A stretch of DNA of 64,000 nucleotides from Pirellulaceae bacterium (GCA_018402565.1 JAGYIQ010000001.1:186001-250000); one strand, 5' to 3'; positions 45,130 through 55,551 are shown, numbered from the stretch's first letter. Numbers and translations are program-made. Notes: generated by a model not told the origin, from the sequence alone.

Positions 45130-45684
45130 TCAGCCCGTCGGGAACTGGCGACAGTACTCAAAAACGGCGATCGTGGTCGCTGTCGCCACATTGTAACTGT
45201 AGGGCAAACCCCAGACCGGGATTTCAACGGTTTCATGCAAGCACGCCAGTACCTCTGGGGTGATTCCCTGGCGTTCGCTGCCCAGGACCAGGACGGTGGG
45301 GCGTTGAAAGGTGTATTGGGTCAGTTCGATGGAGCGGTTGGTTTGCTCCAGGCCCACGATCCGATAGCCGTCTTCGGCCAAGCGTTTCAGGACGGGAGGC
45401 AGCGAGTTACGGACCTCGAGTTGAACGGTTTGGGCGGCGTCCCGTGCGATTTTGGCGTCGACTTTGTTGCGGCCGTGGACGATCAGCCGCGTGACTCCGC
45501 AGCAGCCCAGCAGTCGCACGATCCGCGAGAGATTGACGTTGCTATTGAGTTGGGGGCAGGCGACGATCAACGGCCGAGGCTGCAACAGCCGGGTGGGGGG
45601 CTTGTAGCGGACATGCTCTAGATCCGCGGGGGAGTTATCGTCGGCGGCCAATGGATTGTCGGGTTGCTCCTCGTGGGTACTCAT
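45130..45684 (-). CDS. TrmH/SpoU (SPOUT) family RNA 2'-O-methyltransferase
   Basis: The 184-aa product has the SPOUT marks: NSNVNLSRIVRLLGCCGVTR (motif 1), TVLVLGSERQGI (motif 2) and PYSYNVATATTIAVFEY (motif 3), forming the knotted AdoMet site. It methylates a ribose in tRNA or rRNA; which target cannot be told. ATG 45684 is the first start with the family's normal length. Alone, leftward. Confidence 0.9.
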   Translation of the reverse strand: MSTHEEQPDNPLAADDNSPADLEHVRYKPPTRLLQPRPLIVACPQLNSNVNLSRIVRLLGCCGVTRLIVHGRNKVDAKIARDAAQTVQLEVRNSLPPVLKRLAEDGYRIVGLEQTNRSIELTQYTFQRPTVLVLGSERQGITPEVLACLHETVEIPVWGLPYSYNVATATTIAVFEYCRQFPTG

Positions 45685-46099
45685 CGGCCGATTTTTTTTA
45701 ACGCAGGGACAAGGAGTTGAGGGGGGTGGGCACGACGCCGGCCACATTGTGGCCAGGATATGGCGGTTAGCCAAGCGGACCGTTCCGGCCATGGTGGCCG
45801 AGCGGCGGCTGGCGTCGGGTGTGGCTTGCGACGTGTCCGGCGACGGGGGCCGGTTGATTTTCTCAGATACGCAGGCCAAATCGCCGCCCGCGCCCAGTCA
45901 ATCCCGCAAAAACAGGGTATTTGCGCCTCGATCGAAACGCTGGAGGGCTTGCACTGGACTGCGGAGTGGGATTGAATGCAGGTAACTGTTCACGGTTGAC
46001 GGTCCTACGTACTGGTTAGCCCGACTTGCTCCACGACACCCGACGGGGCGTGAACGGTTACGAATGCAGACGCGGAATTTGGCCGCTTCCGGGGCCGTA
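45685..46099. other. Intergenic, no gene
   Basis: The left part shows only a poly-T run near 45691; around 46018-46062 there is the GGGGCGTGAACGGTTAC block also seen in the 26-27 kb array. No supported gene or promoter. Confidence 0.5.
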
Positions 46100-46141
46100 T
46101 TCGCAGCATCCCGTTCGCAGCATCCTGTTCGCAGCATCGAG
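46100..46141 (+). repeat. 14-bp repeat, 3 units, before the amidohydrolase gene
   Basis: TTCGCAGCATCC-type units at 46100, 46114 and 46128 differ by one or two bases. The last unit runs into GAGGAGAAACG, the ribosome site of the next gene. Confidence 0.75.
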
Positions 46142-46153
46142 GAGAAACGATCC

Positions 46154-48028
46154 ATGGTCCCGATTTTGTCTCCGCTGTCGGTTTGGCAGCTTGTTTTGAG
46201 TGTCTACCTGGGTGTGGCGGTTGTAGACTCGGGGGATGTTCGGGCGGAGGCAGCACCAAGAGCCGCGGTTCAAGGCGTGGCTTTGCCTGTCGAGCGGGAG
46301 TCGGCGAGCGACGATCGGTCGGCGGATATCGTGTTGGTGGATGCTCGGATTCACACGTCGGATCGGGAGCGACCTCGGGCGGAGGCCTTGGCGATCCGGG
46401 GGGATCGGATTGTTTTTGTGGGCTCGGAGGCGGAGGCTCAGGAATGGCGTGGGCCGCAGACCCAAGTTTGGTCGGCTCAGGGACGTTTGGTGACCCCGGG
46501 TTTTATCGAGGGGCACGGGCATTTCTTGGGCTTGGGCGAATCGCTGCAGATGTTGGATCTGGCGGACGCTCGTTCGTGGGACGATGTGGTGGCTCAAGTC
46601 CATGAGGCGGTAAAACAAGCCGAGCCGGGCGAGTGGATCGTGGGGCGAGGTTGGCATCAGGAGAAATGGGATGCGGCGCCGGAGGGGCATGTGGACGGTT
46701 ATCCGCGGCATGACGCGCTGAGTGCGATCTCGCCGCAGAACCCGGTCTTGTTGACTCACGCCAGTGGCCACGCCAGTTTCGCGAACGATTATGCGATGCA
46801 ATTGGCGCAGGTGACGGCGGACACCCCACCGCCGCCCGGTGGCGAGATCTTATTGGTAACGGACTCGGTTACGGGCGCTGTGCGGCCCAGTGGTGTGTTT
46901 CGTGAGACGGCGTCGGCGTTGGTGCAGCGGGTCTACCAGCAGGCGCAGCGACGGCGGACGGAGGCGTCCAAGCGCCAGCAATGGTTGGATGCCATCAGGC
47001 GGGCCAACGAGGCCTGTTTGGCCAACGGGATCACCTCCTTTCAAGATGCGGGCAGTTCGATCGCCACGATCGACGCCTTGGCCGAATTGGCTGACGAGCG
47101 AGCCTTGCCGGTGCGTTTGTGGGTGATGGCGCGGGATTCGAACGAACAGTTGGATCGGCACTTGGCGCGGGTGCGACGCGAACCAGAGCAGTCGCCTTAC
47201 CTGACCGTCCGGGCCATCAAACGAGCGATCGACGGCGCGTTGGGCCCGCATGGGGCCTGGCTGTTGAGTCCGTATGAGGATTTGAGCACCAGCATTGGCT
47301 TGAACACCGACTCGCCGACGTCGATCGAGGAGACGGCACGCTTGGCGTTGCGGGAGAAATACCAACTGTGTGTGCATGCGATTGGCGACCGAGCGAATCG
47401 CGAGGTGTTGGACCTGTACCAGCGGGTTTGGGCCGAGGCGTTTGGGGATCGGCCCCGCGAGCAAGCGGACTGGCAAGCTTGGGGACGGACGTTGCGTTGG
47501 CGGATCGAGCACGCGCAGCACTTGTCACCCGCGGATATTCCGCGATTTGCGGAATTGGGAGTGATTCCCGCCATGCAGGGCATCCATTGTCCATCGGATG
47601 CCGTGTACGTCCTGCAGCGTTTGGGGTACCGACGGGCCGCAGAGGGGGCGTACATGTGGCGTTCTTTGATCGATAGCGGGGTAGTGATCGTCAATGGAAC
47701 GGATGCTCCGGTCGAGCGGATCGATCCGATCGCCAGTTTCTACGCCTCGGTGACGCGGCGTTTGCCGGGTGGTCCCGAGTTTTTCCCGGAACAGGCGATG
47801 ACGCGGGAGGAGGCTTTGTTGAGTTATACTTTATGGGCGGCGGTTGGCGCTCACGAGGAGCATGTGAAGGGTTCCTTGAGTGTGGGGAAGTTGGCGGACT
47901 TGGCCGTATGGTCACAGGACTTCATGGAGGGGCCGTTGGATCAGGTCCCTGGGGCAAAGGCCGCAGCGACGGTCGTGGGCGGGCGGATTGCTTACGAAGC
48001 CGCGGGGTTTAAACTGATCCAGGAATAA
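46154..48028 (+). CDS. Exported YtcJ-like metal-dependent amidohydrolase
   Basis: The 624-aa product has an N-terminal signal-like segment (LSPLSVWQLVLSVYLGVAVV), the amidohydrolase family 3 metal motif GHGHFLGLG, the central ITSFQDAGSS, carbamylated-lysine-type stretch, HAIGDRANREVLDLY, RIEHAQHLS and the TDAPVERIDP loop. It belongs to the YtcJ group, often annotated as N-substituted formamide deformylase; the real substrate is unknown. ATG 46154 is set by GGAGAAACG; the longer ORF runs through the 14-bp repeat. The signal peptide implies action in the periplasm. Confidence 0.85.
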   Translation: MVPILSPLSVWQLVLSVYLGVAVVDSGDVRAEAAPRAAVQGVALPVERESASDDRSADIVLVDARIHTSDRERPRAEALAIRGDRIVFVGSEAEAQEWRGPQTQVWSAQGRLVTPGFIEGHGHFLGLGESLQMLDLADARSWDDVVAQVHEAVKQAEPGEWIVGRGWHQEKWDAAPEGHVDGYPRHDALSAISPQNPVLLTHASGHASFANDYAMQLAQVTADTPPPPGGEILLVTDSVTGAVRPSGVFRETASALVQRVYQQAQRRRTEASKRQQWLDAIRRANEACLANGITSFQDAGSSIATIDALAELADERALPVRLWVMARDSNEQLDRHLARVRREPEQSPYLTVRAIKRAIDGALGPHGAWLLSPYEDLSTSIGLNTDSPTSIEETARLALREKYQLCVHAIGDRANREVLDLYQRVWAEAFGDRPREQADWQAWGRTLRWRIEHAQHLSPADIPRFAELGVIPAMQGIHCPSDAVYVLQRLGYRRAAEGAYMWRSLIDSGVVIVNGTDAPVERIDPIASFYASVTRRLPGGPEFFPEQAMTREEALLSYTLWAAVGAHEEHVKGSLSVGKLADLAVWSQDFMEGPLDQVPGAKAAATVVGGRIAYEAAGFKLIQE

Positions 48029-48187
48029 AACGCAGGTGGGCGAGGGCAGCCCGCCTTTGGTTGCCAAAGAATGGCATTTGTCCTGAGACTGTTCTGAGCT
48101 GGATCGGGGACCTCCAGGCTAGCCATTGCTCCTCCACCTGAATCTTACTTATCTGTTAAAAGCCGACGGGCGCGGAAACGAATATTT

Positions 48188-48787
48188 ATGCTGTCGAAAA
48201 CTGCCGAGTACGCGTTGCGGGCTGTGGCCCTGTTGGCAAACCAACCGGGGCGACCGGCTTTGGCCGACCAATTGGCCGAGAAGACCTTGATTCCTCGGCG
48301 GTATTTGAATCGGGTCCTGCAGGATCTGGTGGCGGCGGGATTGTTGCGGTCGCGGCCGGGCCGAGGGGGCGGGTACGAGTTGACGAAAGGGGCGAGCGAC
48401 GTGTCCATTCTGGAGGTGGTCAACGCCGTATCGCCGTTGGAACGCATCCGCCAGTGTCCGTTGGGGTTAGCCACCCATACTTCCCTCTGTCCCTTGCACG
48501 CGGAATTGGATCGAGCCTACGCGGCCACGGAAAAAGCCTTTGCCGGGGTGACCATGGCCGAGGTCTTGGCGTCGACCAAGGGGATTGTGCCGTTGTGCGA
48601 ATCGGCAAACGCCAGTTCCAATAACGAAAAATACAAAAAAAACGTCAAGTCTGGCAGGCCAGTAAAAACTGACAGGCCCATAAAAACGGACAGTCCCGTG
48701 AAAACGGATAAACCGAAAAAGGCCGCCCGGACAGCGTCTGGTAAAGCGAGAGCTGCCTCGCGCGCGTCTGCTAGGAAAGGCTCATGA
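48188..48787 (+). CDS. Rrf2 family regulator with a basic, histone H1-like tail
   Basis: The first 135 residues form an Rrf2 winged helix ([51 protein letters not shown]) with only two cysteines in the usual cluster region ([12 protein letters not shown]), so iron-sulfur binding like IscR is doubtful. Residues from about 145 to 199 are Lys, Thr, Pro and Ala rich, with four repeats of a VKTDRP type followed by a [17 protein letters not shown]-type stretch. The tail resembles bacterial histone H1-like proteins and should add nonspecific DNA binding. It overlaps the next gene by ATGA. Confidence 0.8.
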   Translation: MLSKTAEYALRAVALLANQPGRPALADQLAEKTLIPRRYLNRVLQDLVAAGLLRSRPGRGGGYELTKGASDVSILEVVNAVSPLERIRQCPLGLATHTSLCPLHAELDRAYAATEKAFAGVTMAEVLASTKGIVPLCESANASSNNEKYKKNVKSGRPVKTDRPIKTDSPVKTDKPKKAARTASGKARAASRASARKGS

Positions 48788-50004
48788 GTCGGGCGGTCAC
48801 GTTGCTCACCGACGGACGCGTGGTCTATCCCGACGTCGTCATGGACGATTGTGAAGTCGTCGTACAAGGGAGCACCATTTTGGAGGTTCGTCGCCCTCGT
48901 CGACGGCGAACGGGAGTGGACCAAGTCATTTCGTTGGGGGGCGGCTTTCTGACGCCTGGTTTGATCGACTTGCATGTCCACGGGGGCGGCGGCGCGGATT
49001 TTATGGATGGGACCGCTGAGGCGGCACTTACGGTCTGTCGAACGCATCTGCGGCATGGTACCACCACGCTGTTTCCCACGACGACCACGGGAACGCCAGC
49101 GCAGTTGAGTGCCATGTTGGCGGCCTGTCGAGAAGCGCAAGAATTGGCTGCGGGGGAAGACACGGTACCACGAGCCAGGATTGCGGGCGTGCATTTGTAT
49201 GGTCCGTACTTTGCTCCGGACAAGGTTGGCTGTCATTTGCCGGAGCAGCAGCGGACGCCGCGCGTGGGGGAATACCGCGATTATTTCTCGACGGGCATGG
49301 TCCGCATCGCCACCTGCGCCGCGGAGTTGCCCGGTGCGGCGGCGTTTTATCGTTATGCAAAAAAACATAACTGTTTGATTACGTGTGGTCATTCCAATAG
49401 CACTTATGCCGAGATGCAAGCGGCGTTTCAAGCGGGGATGCGGCACGTCGACCACTTTTGGTGTGCGATGAGCTCTGTCAGTTCCTTGCGGAGTCGGTGT
49501 GGGGTGCCGATGCAAGCCAGTATGGAGCAGTTCGTGATGATGGAACCGGAGATGAGCACGGAGGTGATCGCCGATGGTTGTCACTTGTCGGACGACTTGT
49601 TGCGGTTTGCTTGGCGGTTCAAGGGCCCGGAGCGTTTGTGCTTGGTGACCGACGCCAGTCGTGCGTTGGATCAGCCGGCGGGGGAGTATCGCTTTGGTTC
49701 GGCGATCGACGGTCCAGTCTTTCGCAGTGATGGCCAAGTTGGCTGGACGCTGGACGGACGGGGGCTGGCCAGTTCAGTAGCAGGGATGGATCGCATGGTC
49801 CGCAATATGTGGCGAGCGACGGGGGCAGCCGTGCCGGAGGTGATTCGCATGGCCAGTTTGACGCCGGCAGAGCGGGTGGGGATTGCCGACCAGGTAGGTA
49901 GTATCGAGTCGGGCAAGCGAGCCGACTTGGTTCTCTGGTCGCCGCGGCTGCATGTCAAATCAGTGATGTTGGCGGGCCGTTGGTTCGCTCGGCTGCCTGG
50001 TTAG
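48784..50004 (+). CDS. nagA: N-acetylglucosamine-6-phosphate deacetylase-like protein
   Basis: The 406-aa product is a NagA-family amidohydrolase: [47 protein letters not shown]. It would turn N-acetylglucosamine-6-phosphate into glucosamine-6-phosphate and acetate. The metal-binding Glu of classical NagA (usually HLEGP) is replaced: [15 protein letters not shown]. The active site is therefore changed, and the substrate or metal use may differ; this may be a clade trait. It is coupled to the Rrf2 regulator by an ATGA overlap. Confidence 0.78.
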   Translation: MSRAVTLLTDGRVVYPDVVMDDCEVVVQGSTILEVRRPRRRRTGVDQVISLGGGFLTPGLIDLHVHGGGGADFMDGTAEAALTVCRTHLRHGTTTLFPTTTTGTPAQLSAMLAACREAQELAAGEDTVPRARIAGVHLYGPYFAPDKVGCHLPEQQRTPRVGEYRDYFSTGMVRIATCAAELPGAAAFYRYAKKHNCLITCGHSNSTYAEMQAAFQAGMRHVDHFWCAMSSVSSLRSRCGVPMQASMEQFVMMEPEMSTEVIADGCHLSDDLLRFAWRFKGPERLCLVTDASRALDQPAGEYRFGSAIDGPVFRSDGQVGWTLDGRGLASSVAGMDRMVRNMWRATGAAVPEVIRMASLTPAERVGIADQVGSIESGKRADLVLWSPRLHVKSVMLAGRWFARLPG

Positions 50005-50011
50005 TCGCAAT

Positions 50012-50097
50012 GCGTCAAGGGCTGGTTGATTTTTCGAAGCGGAACGCGTTAAGGGCTGGTTGATTTTTCCGTAGCGGAACGCGTCAAGGGCTGGTTC
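50012..50097 (+). repeat. Tandem partial copies of the palindromic element
   Basis: Three head-to-tail pieces of GCGTCAAGGGCTGGTTGATT plus the TTTCCGTAGCGGAAC hairpin occur; they correspond to one terminal part of the 129-bp element with GGGCTGGTTG in place of GGGCTTGTTG. Confidence 0.75.
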
Positions 50098-50140
50098 CCA
50101 TGCCGACGATTTAATCCGCCACTCGCGGGCTGTGGGCGAT

Positions 50141-53100
50141 TCAGACGCGCACGGCTGAGACGACGACTGCTCGTGGCCGAAACCACAGCAAGTAGAGCGA
50201 TGGCACAAAGATCAGTGCCAAGACGGTAGCTCCCAAGACACCGCCCGAGATGGCGACGGCCAGGGGTGGCCAGAACCCGCCACCGGCGAGGATCAGCGGT
50301 GCGAAGCCGGCCATGGTGGTCAGCGAGGTGGACAGGATATGCCGAGTCGCCCCGCGTACCACTTGTCGCACCGCGTCTGGGTCGCCGTCGCGTGCTGCGG
50401 CATGTTCGCGAATGCCCGCCAAGACCACAATCGAATCGTTGATGGCCACCCCGATCAGCCCCATGGTGCCGACGATCGCCATGAAGCCAAACGGGTAGCC
50501 GTACAGCCAGAGAGCGCCGGTTCCCAGCCCCATCGACAAGAGTCCCACCAGTCCGATGATGCCCGCCAAGCGGAACGACTGGAAGGACAGGACCAAGGTG
50601 GCCACCATCAAGACGACCAAGACACCCACGTTGGCCATCAGGTTGCCGATGGCGTCATCGCGTTTGGCGGCTTCCCCGCCATAACTCAGTTCGTAGCCGG
50701 GCGGCAGTTGGAAGTCCGCCTCGGCCAGGCGTTGTTGGAAGTCGGCCAAGACCTTGGCGGGCAGAACGCCGGCGGGGATAAAGGCTTGCACCTCGTTCAT
50801 TCGTCGGTGGTTGAATCGTGGGATACCGGAGATTTCCGGCACCAGACCGACCTCGGCCAGGGACAGCAACGGCACGTTCGTGGTCAAGGCATCGCCGGTG
50901 GCCATGGAACTTGGTGGCGTCAAGTTGAAGCTGAGAACTTCTGCCAGTCGGTCGCGTTGGTTCGAAACGACACGGACGCGAATTGGCAGCTCTTCGGTTG
51001 CTTCGACGATCGTGCCCCCGCGGACCCCGTCCAAGGCGACTTCGAATTGCCGCGCCACGTCGCTGGGGTTCAGTCCCACGGTGCGAGCTTCCTCTTCGTC
51101 CACCTGCAATTGCAATTTTGGCAGGGACTCGGACAACTCGGCTCTTGTGTGAATGACCTGAGGGGTTTGTGTCAGCAGCAAACGCACTTCATCACCCAGG
51201 TCTTGGAGCGTGCGCAGGTCGGGTCCGAACATGCGCACCTCCACTGGAGCATAGAACGGCGGTCCTTGCTCCAATTGTCGGACCAAGGGCAGCGATTGAG
51301 GGAAGCGTTCATCCAAGCGAGCCTGCAGACGATGGATAGCGACCTCGTTGTCCTCAGCAGTCGTACGCTGGACGATCGCCTGCGCGTAACGCGGTTGGTT
51401 CTTGCGTGACGGGATCACATTATAATAAAAAACAGGTGCACTTTCGCCAATGAACCAATGCACATCGCTCACGGTCGGGTCACTGCGGAGCTCGGTACTG
51501 ACGGCTCGGGTCAGGGCCAAGGTCTCATCCATCGAGGCGTTGACGGGTAACTCCAGTTCCACGTTCAGGACATCGCGATCGGCGGGCGGAAAGAACTGCT
51601 CGGCCAGTTGCGTGGCGGCAATGAAGCCACCCAGGGGAAACAGCATGCCGAGGGCCAGGCCCCAGATCGGTCGACGATAGATCGTTTGCAGGAAGCGATT
51701 GTAACCTTGAGCCAAAGGTGCCCAGGAGAAACCCTGTTCGAGAAAATCGACGACGGCCTTTGTTCTCGGCTTGGTTCGCTCTGCGACATCCCCGTGCGCC
51801 GTCGCATGGGGTGCTGTCACCGGACCGCGGACGCTTACGCCGAAAGCGGCCAGGGCCGGGACGACGGTCATGGCCAGCAAGAACGAGCTGCTGACCGCCA
51901 GGATCACGCTGATGGCGATCGTGCCGACAAATTCTCCGGCTGGACCTGGCATCAGGGCAATGGGACCAAATGCCAGGGCCGTGGTGAGTGTGGAGCCGAA
52001 CAGGGGCACACCCAGATGTCGAACCGCATGTCGCACGGCTTGTGCCGGCGACTCGCCCTCCCGCAACCGACCGCTCACCTCGTCCACCATCACGATGGCG
52101 TTATCGATCAGCAGCCCGAGAGCTACGATCAGACCGGTGACCGACATCTGGTGGATGGGGATATCCATAAACCGTAGCCCCGCCAACACCATGAGACTGG
52201 AGAGCGGCAGAGCCGCTACGACAATCAAGGCGCTGCGCCAGCCCATCATAAAAAAGATCACCACGCTGACGGCCAATGCTCCCATAACCAAGTTCCACAA
52301 CAGGGAGTCCAATCGGTCCTCGACATAGCGATTCTGCACAAACAGCGTTTCCAACACCAAGCCCGGCGGTAGCTGCTGAGCAAAGGTCGCTAAAACCTCT
52401 TGAGCTCGAGCGGTCCACAGGTCGATTCGCGTGTCGGAGCGCACCAGGACCCCGACGACCACGGCGGGTTGATCCCGGACCACTGCCAAGCTGTGGGGCG
52501 GACTGGGCGTCCCGCGATCCAGATGGGCGACATCGCTGAGTTGCAGTGTGCGGAGGCCCGCACCGATGCGGATCGGGGTGGCCGCCACATCCGAAAGGGT
52601 CCGCTTTTCCCCGGTCACTTCCAACAGCAAGTCGCCGCCGCTGTGCCGCACTTGCCCGGCCGAAACCTTCGCATCGCTGGCTTGCACTTGGGCCGCGACT
52701 TCGGACGCGCTCAAGCCGACGGAGGCCAACTGCTGTTGATCCAAAGTCACGACGATCTCTTCGCCTGGGTCCCCGTAGATACGCGTCTTTTCGGTGCCCG
52801 GCAAGCTCCGCAGTTGATCGTCCAATTGTTTGGCCATGCGGCGGAGGATGCCATAGCTCGGCGCGTCGGGGTGATCCCAACGCACGGCCACAATCAAGGC
52901 ATCCGCCTTGATGTCCACTTCATCGAACACGGGTTTGGCGGCGCCGGCCGGCATCAACAGTGCCGCGTCGTCGACCTTGTCACGAATCCGCGACCAGACG
53001 GCAGGTGCGGTCCAGGCCGTCACATCGTCGCGGAGCTCGATTTGAATGAACGACACGCCCGTGCGAGACGTGGAGCGGATCTCCTTGATCTCGGCGATCT

Positions 53101-53311
53101 CTTCCAGCTCTTTTTCGATTTTCTCCGTGACCAACGCCTCGACCCGTTCTGCCGTGGCTCCGGAGAACTGTGTGGTCACATTGGCCGCGCGGGGAGCCAG
53201 CAAGGGGTCCTCCATCCGCGGCATGACCACAAAGGCAGCCATGCCAGAGACCAGAATCAAACCGATGGACAAGACCAGCAAACGCGGTTGGCGAAAAAAC
53301 AAATCCAACAT
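50141..53311 (-). CDS. RND family efflux transporter (inner-membrane pump)
   Basis: The 1056-aa product has the RND layout: helix 1 (PRLLVLSIGLILVSGMAAFVV), a large porter domain, a block of helices with the proton-relay type motif GLLIDNAIVMVDEV, a second porter domain and final helices ending in VLALIFVPSLYLLWF. It resembles AcrB/CzcA-type pumps; the class cannot be fixed. ATG 53311 follows a TTG that is also in frame. It lies downstream of its adaptor gene and a TetR regulator, with no outer-membrane channel gene in the window. Confidence 0.92.
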   Translation of the reverse strand: MLDLFFRQPRLLVLSIGLILVSGMAAFVVMPRMEDPLLAPRAANVTTQFSGATAERVEALVTEKIEKELEEIAEIKEIRSTSRTGVSFIQIELRDDVTAWTAPAVWSRIRDKVDDAALLMPAGAAKPVFDEVDIKADALIVAVRWDHPDAPSYGILRRMAKQLDDQLRSLPGTEKTRIYGDPGEEIVVTLDQQQLASVGLSASEVAAQVQASDAKVSAGQVRHSGGDLLLEVTGEKRTLSDVAATPIRIGAGLRTLQLSDVAHLDRGTPSPPHSLAVVRDQPAVVVGVLVRSDTRIDLWTARAQEVLATFAQQLPPGLVLETLFVQNRYVEDRLDSLLWNLVMGALAVSVVIFFMMGWRSALIVVAALPLSSLMVLAGLRFMDIPIHQMSVTGLIVALGLLIDNAIVMVDEVSGRLREGESPAQAVRHAVRHLGVPLFGSTLTTALAFGPIALMPGPAGEFVGTIAISVILAVSSSFLLAMTVVPALAAFGVSVRGPVTAPHATAHGDVAERTKPRTKAVVDFLEQGFSWAPLAQGYNRFLQTIYRRPIWGLALGMLFPLGGFIAATQLAEQFFPPADRDVLNVELELPVNASMDETLALTRAVSTELRSDPTVSDVHWFIGESAPVFYYNVIPSRKNQPRYAQAIVQRTTAEDNEVAIHRLQARLDERFPQSLPLVRQLEQGPPFYAPVEVRMFGPDLRTLQDLGDEVRLLLTQTPQVIHTRAELSESLPKLQLQVDEEEARTVGLNPSDVARQFEVALDGVRGGTIVEATEELPIRVRVVSNQRDRLAEVLSFNLTPPSSMATGDALTTNVPLLSLAEVGLVPEISGIPRFNHRRMNEVQAFIPAGVLPAKVLADFQQRLAEADFQLPPGYELSYGGEAAKRDDAIGNLMANVGVLVVLMVATLVLSFQSFRLAGIIGLVGLLSMGLGTGALWLYGYPFGFMAIVGTMGLIGVAINDSIVVLAGIREHAAARDGDPDAVRQVVRGATRHILSTSLTTMAGFAPLILAGGGFWPPLAVAISGGVLGATVLALIFVPSLYLLWFRPRAVVVSAVRV

Positions 53312-53369
53312 CAATCGACTCGCGGTATGAAAGGAGCAGTGGGCCAGACCGAGCGAACAGGACGAGGCC

Positions 53370-54656
53370 TTAGGTACCAGGCCCTGAGCGGACAGGGGCC
53401 GATTGAACCTGTTGTCCGGCAGTCACGCGATGCAGGCCCGTGGTCACGTACCGCTCGCCCGCCTGGATCAGGCCCCGTACCCGCACCTGAGCGGTGTCTA
53501 CTTGCAGCAACTCGACGTCGCGTCGTTGCAGCGTCTCCCCGTCGGGGCCCAAGACCATCATGGCCCACAAGCCTCTCTGCCCGCGTGTCAGAGCGGTGGT
53601 GGGCACCCAATAGCCTTCGGTCGTGTCCGGGATCGACAGCGCCAGGCGTGCCAACTGCCCGGGCAGGGGCAATTCATCTTGAACGGAAGGCGCCAGGGAA
53701 AAGACGACCGTCTGAGTTCGTGTGGCCGTGTCAACCTCCGGCAATACGTCGCGAATCGAGGCCAGGTAAGTCTGTTGGCCGACCAGAATTTTGTGGTGGG
53801 AGGATTCCGGCAATTTTTGCAGGTAGTCGGGCGGAACACCCATCCAGGCCTCAATGGCCCGTTGTTCCACCAATCGGACCACCGTCGCGCCAGGAGAAAT
53901 CACCACCCCCTCGTCGATGTCCCGACGTCCCACGACCGCATCGTAGGGAGCCAAGAGATCACTGTCAGCGACCTCGACCTCCAACCGCTCGACCGTCGCT
54001 TGCCATTGGGCGACTCCCGCGCGAAACACGGCGATCTGTTCGGCGCGAGTCCCGGCTTCTAGTTCCTCCAATTGGCGTTGGAATCGTTCCAGGCGATTGG
54101 TGGCCGATTCCCATTGGAAACGACTGTCGTCAAACTCCTGTACGGAACTGGCGCCCGACCGATGCAGGTCCTCCTGCCGAGCCAGGCGAGCGGCCCAGAG
54201 CTTGACTTCCGCCTGGCTGTCGGCCACCTGGGCCCGCGCCGCCTGGATCGTCTCGATCCGCGGTCCTGCCAAGGCCTCAGCCAACTGGGCCTCGGCCGCT
54301 TGGCAAGAGGCGCGGGCCTGTTCCAAGTCGGCTTGGACTTGCCGAGAATCCAAAGTAGCCAGCACCTCGCCCTGGCGGACCAACTGGCCAGCCCTGACCA
54401 GGACCTGCTCCACGCGGCCGGCTCGCTTGAACCCCAGGTCGCTGGTGCGTGCCGCCTTGATGACGCCGCTGAAGGTCCGGGTCGTCGGAACGGCGTCGGC
54501 CGACTCCAACAGAGCCGTCTCGACGGGCAGGCGAACGGGTGTCGATTCGCTCGCCTGCGCCTGTGGCCACTCGCTCCGTCGCCCCATCCAGGCGGCGGCG
54601 GCCGTCAGCAAAACGGTCAACGCCAGAGCCACTTTCCAAGCATTACTTTTTGTCAT
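53370..54656 (-). CDS. RND efflux periplasmic adaptor (HlyD/MFP family)
   Basis: The 428-aa product has one N-terminal membrane anchor (VALALTVLLTAAAAWMG), a lipoyl-like half (GRVEQVLVRAGQLVRQGEVL), a long alpha-hairpin (about residues 100-200), the second half (DLLAPYDAVVGRRDIDEGVV) and a beta-barrel end. It joins the RND pump to an outer-membrane channel. ATG 54656 has AAGG seven nt upstream. The gene starts 58 bp before the pump in the same direction. Confidence 0.9.
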   Translation of the reverse strand: MTKSNAWKVALALTVLLTAAAAWMGRRSEWPQAQASESTPVRLPVETALLESADAVPTTRTFSGVIKAARTSDLGFKRAGRVEQVLVRAGQLVRQGEVLATLDSRQVQADLEQARASCQAAEAQLAEALAGPRIETIQAARAQVADSQAEVKLWAARLARQEDLHRSGASSVQEFDDSRFQWESATNRLERFQRQLEELEAGTRAEQIAVFRAGVAQWQATVERLEVEVADSDLLAPYDAVVGRRDIDEGVVISPGATVVRLVEQRAIEAWMGVPPDYLQKLPESSHHKILVGQQTYLASIRDVLPEVDTATRTQTVVFSLAPSVQDELPLPGQLARLALSIPDTTEGYWVPTTALTRGQRGLWAMMVLGPDGETLQRRDVELLQVDTAQVRVRGLIQAGERYVTTGLHRVTAGQQVQSAPVRSGPGT

Positions 54657-54789
54657 TTTTTGACCTTGCGCCATTTTCTGAGTCAAAGGAAGAGTCAGGT
54701 CCGATTCAGCGGGTGTCAAATCGCGGGCGAGGAGCGGTCACCGGTTCGGATTGCCCCCAGCGGTCGTGGCGACCGTTTGGGGTGACCGA

Positions 54790-55551
54790 TCAGTCGACCG
54801 TCGTGTGGTTGGCGGCCATGGCCATCTGTGCCATCTGTGCCATCTCGTCCGCGAAGTGCAGTTCGAGCACGCGTTGGACCACGAGGTCGTAGTCCAGTTC
54901 CGCGTCCAGGGGTCGCCAGTGGTACCCGTCCAACATGTGTCGGAGGTGGGAACGCACGGCGTCGTAACCGTTGACCACCCCCAGGGCCGGCAGGTTGGAG
55001 TTGGTCGCCAACATCGAGTAGGCTCCGAAGGTCATCGACCAGAGCCCAAACACCAATTCCTCGGCGTTGAGTCCCTCTGGTAGCACCAGATCCCCCGCTC
55101 CGACGCCTGCGTGCACGATGCTAGACACCAGGGTCAAGCAGTCGGTTTCGGCGCGGTACAACAATTGTTGACGCCGAGACGACGTCTTGTCCCAAATGGA
55201 TGGGATCCGCACCAACTGCTCGACCACGAAGTGTTCGGGGTGCAGTCGAGCGAACAACTCGCAAGCCACGCCAATCGCCTGCATCCGCTCGCGCGATCGC
55301 CCGACAAACTTGGCACCGCGTTGGAACATCGACGTCCGCGCCTCCAGCGTCTGGATGGCCAGGGCCAGGATGATCTCTTCCTTGCAGGGGAAGTGGTTGT
55401 AGACCGTCCCTTTGGAATACTCCAATTCCTCGGCGATGCGATTCATGTTCAGGGCGTGGTACCCTTCCCGCACGACCATCGGCCTGGCGATTTCCAGAAT
55501 CCGTTGCTCGCGTTCTTGGTACTCCCGCTCTTTCCGGCCGATGTTAACCAT
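54790..55551 (-). CDS. TetR family regulator of the efflux pump
   Basis: The 253-aa product has an N-terminal TetR helix-turn-helix (REQRILEIARPMVVREGYHA, MNRIAEELEYSKGTVYNHF) and a long helical ligand-binding part. Its C-terminus has Met-Ala-Gln repeats (MAQMAQMAMA) from a 12-bp DNA repeat. A perfect palindrome lies in its own promoter, so it should repress itself and probably the pump genes behind it. Confidence 0.92.
   Translation of the reverse strand: MVNIGRKEREYQEREQRILEIARPMVVREGYHALNMNRIAEELEYSKGTVYNHFPCKEEIILALAIQTLEARTSMFQRGAKFVGRSRERMQAIGVACELFARLHPEHFVVEQLVRIPSIWDKTSSRRQQLLYRAETDCLTLVSSIVHAGVGAGDLVLPEGLNAEELVFGLWSMTFGAYSMLATNSNLPALGVVNGYDAVRSHLRHMLDGYHWRPLDAELDYDLVVQRVLELHFADEMAQMAQMAMAANHTTVD

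Noticed and set aside
52400-54205. 601-aa plus-strand ORF
   Set aside because: It is antisense to the RND pump and adaptor genes and has no recognisable domain.
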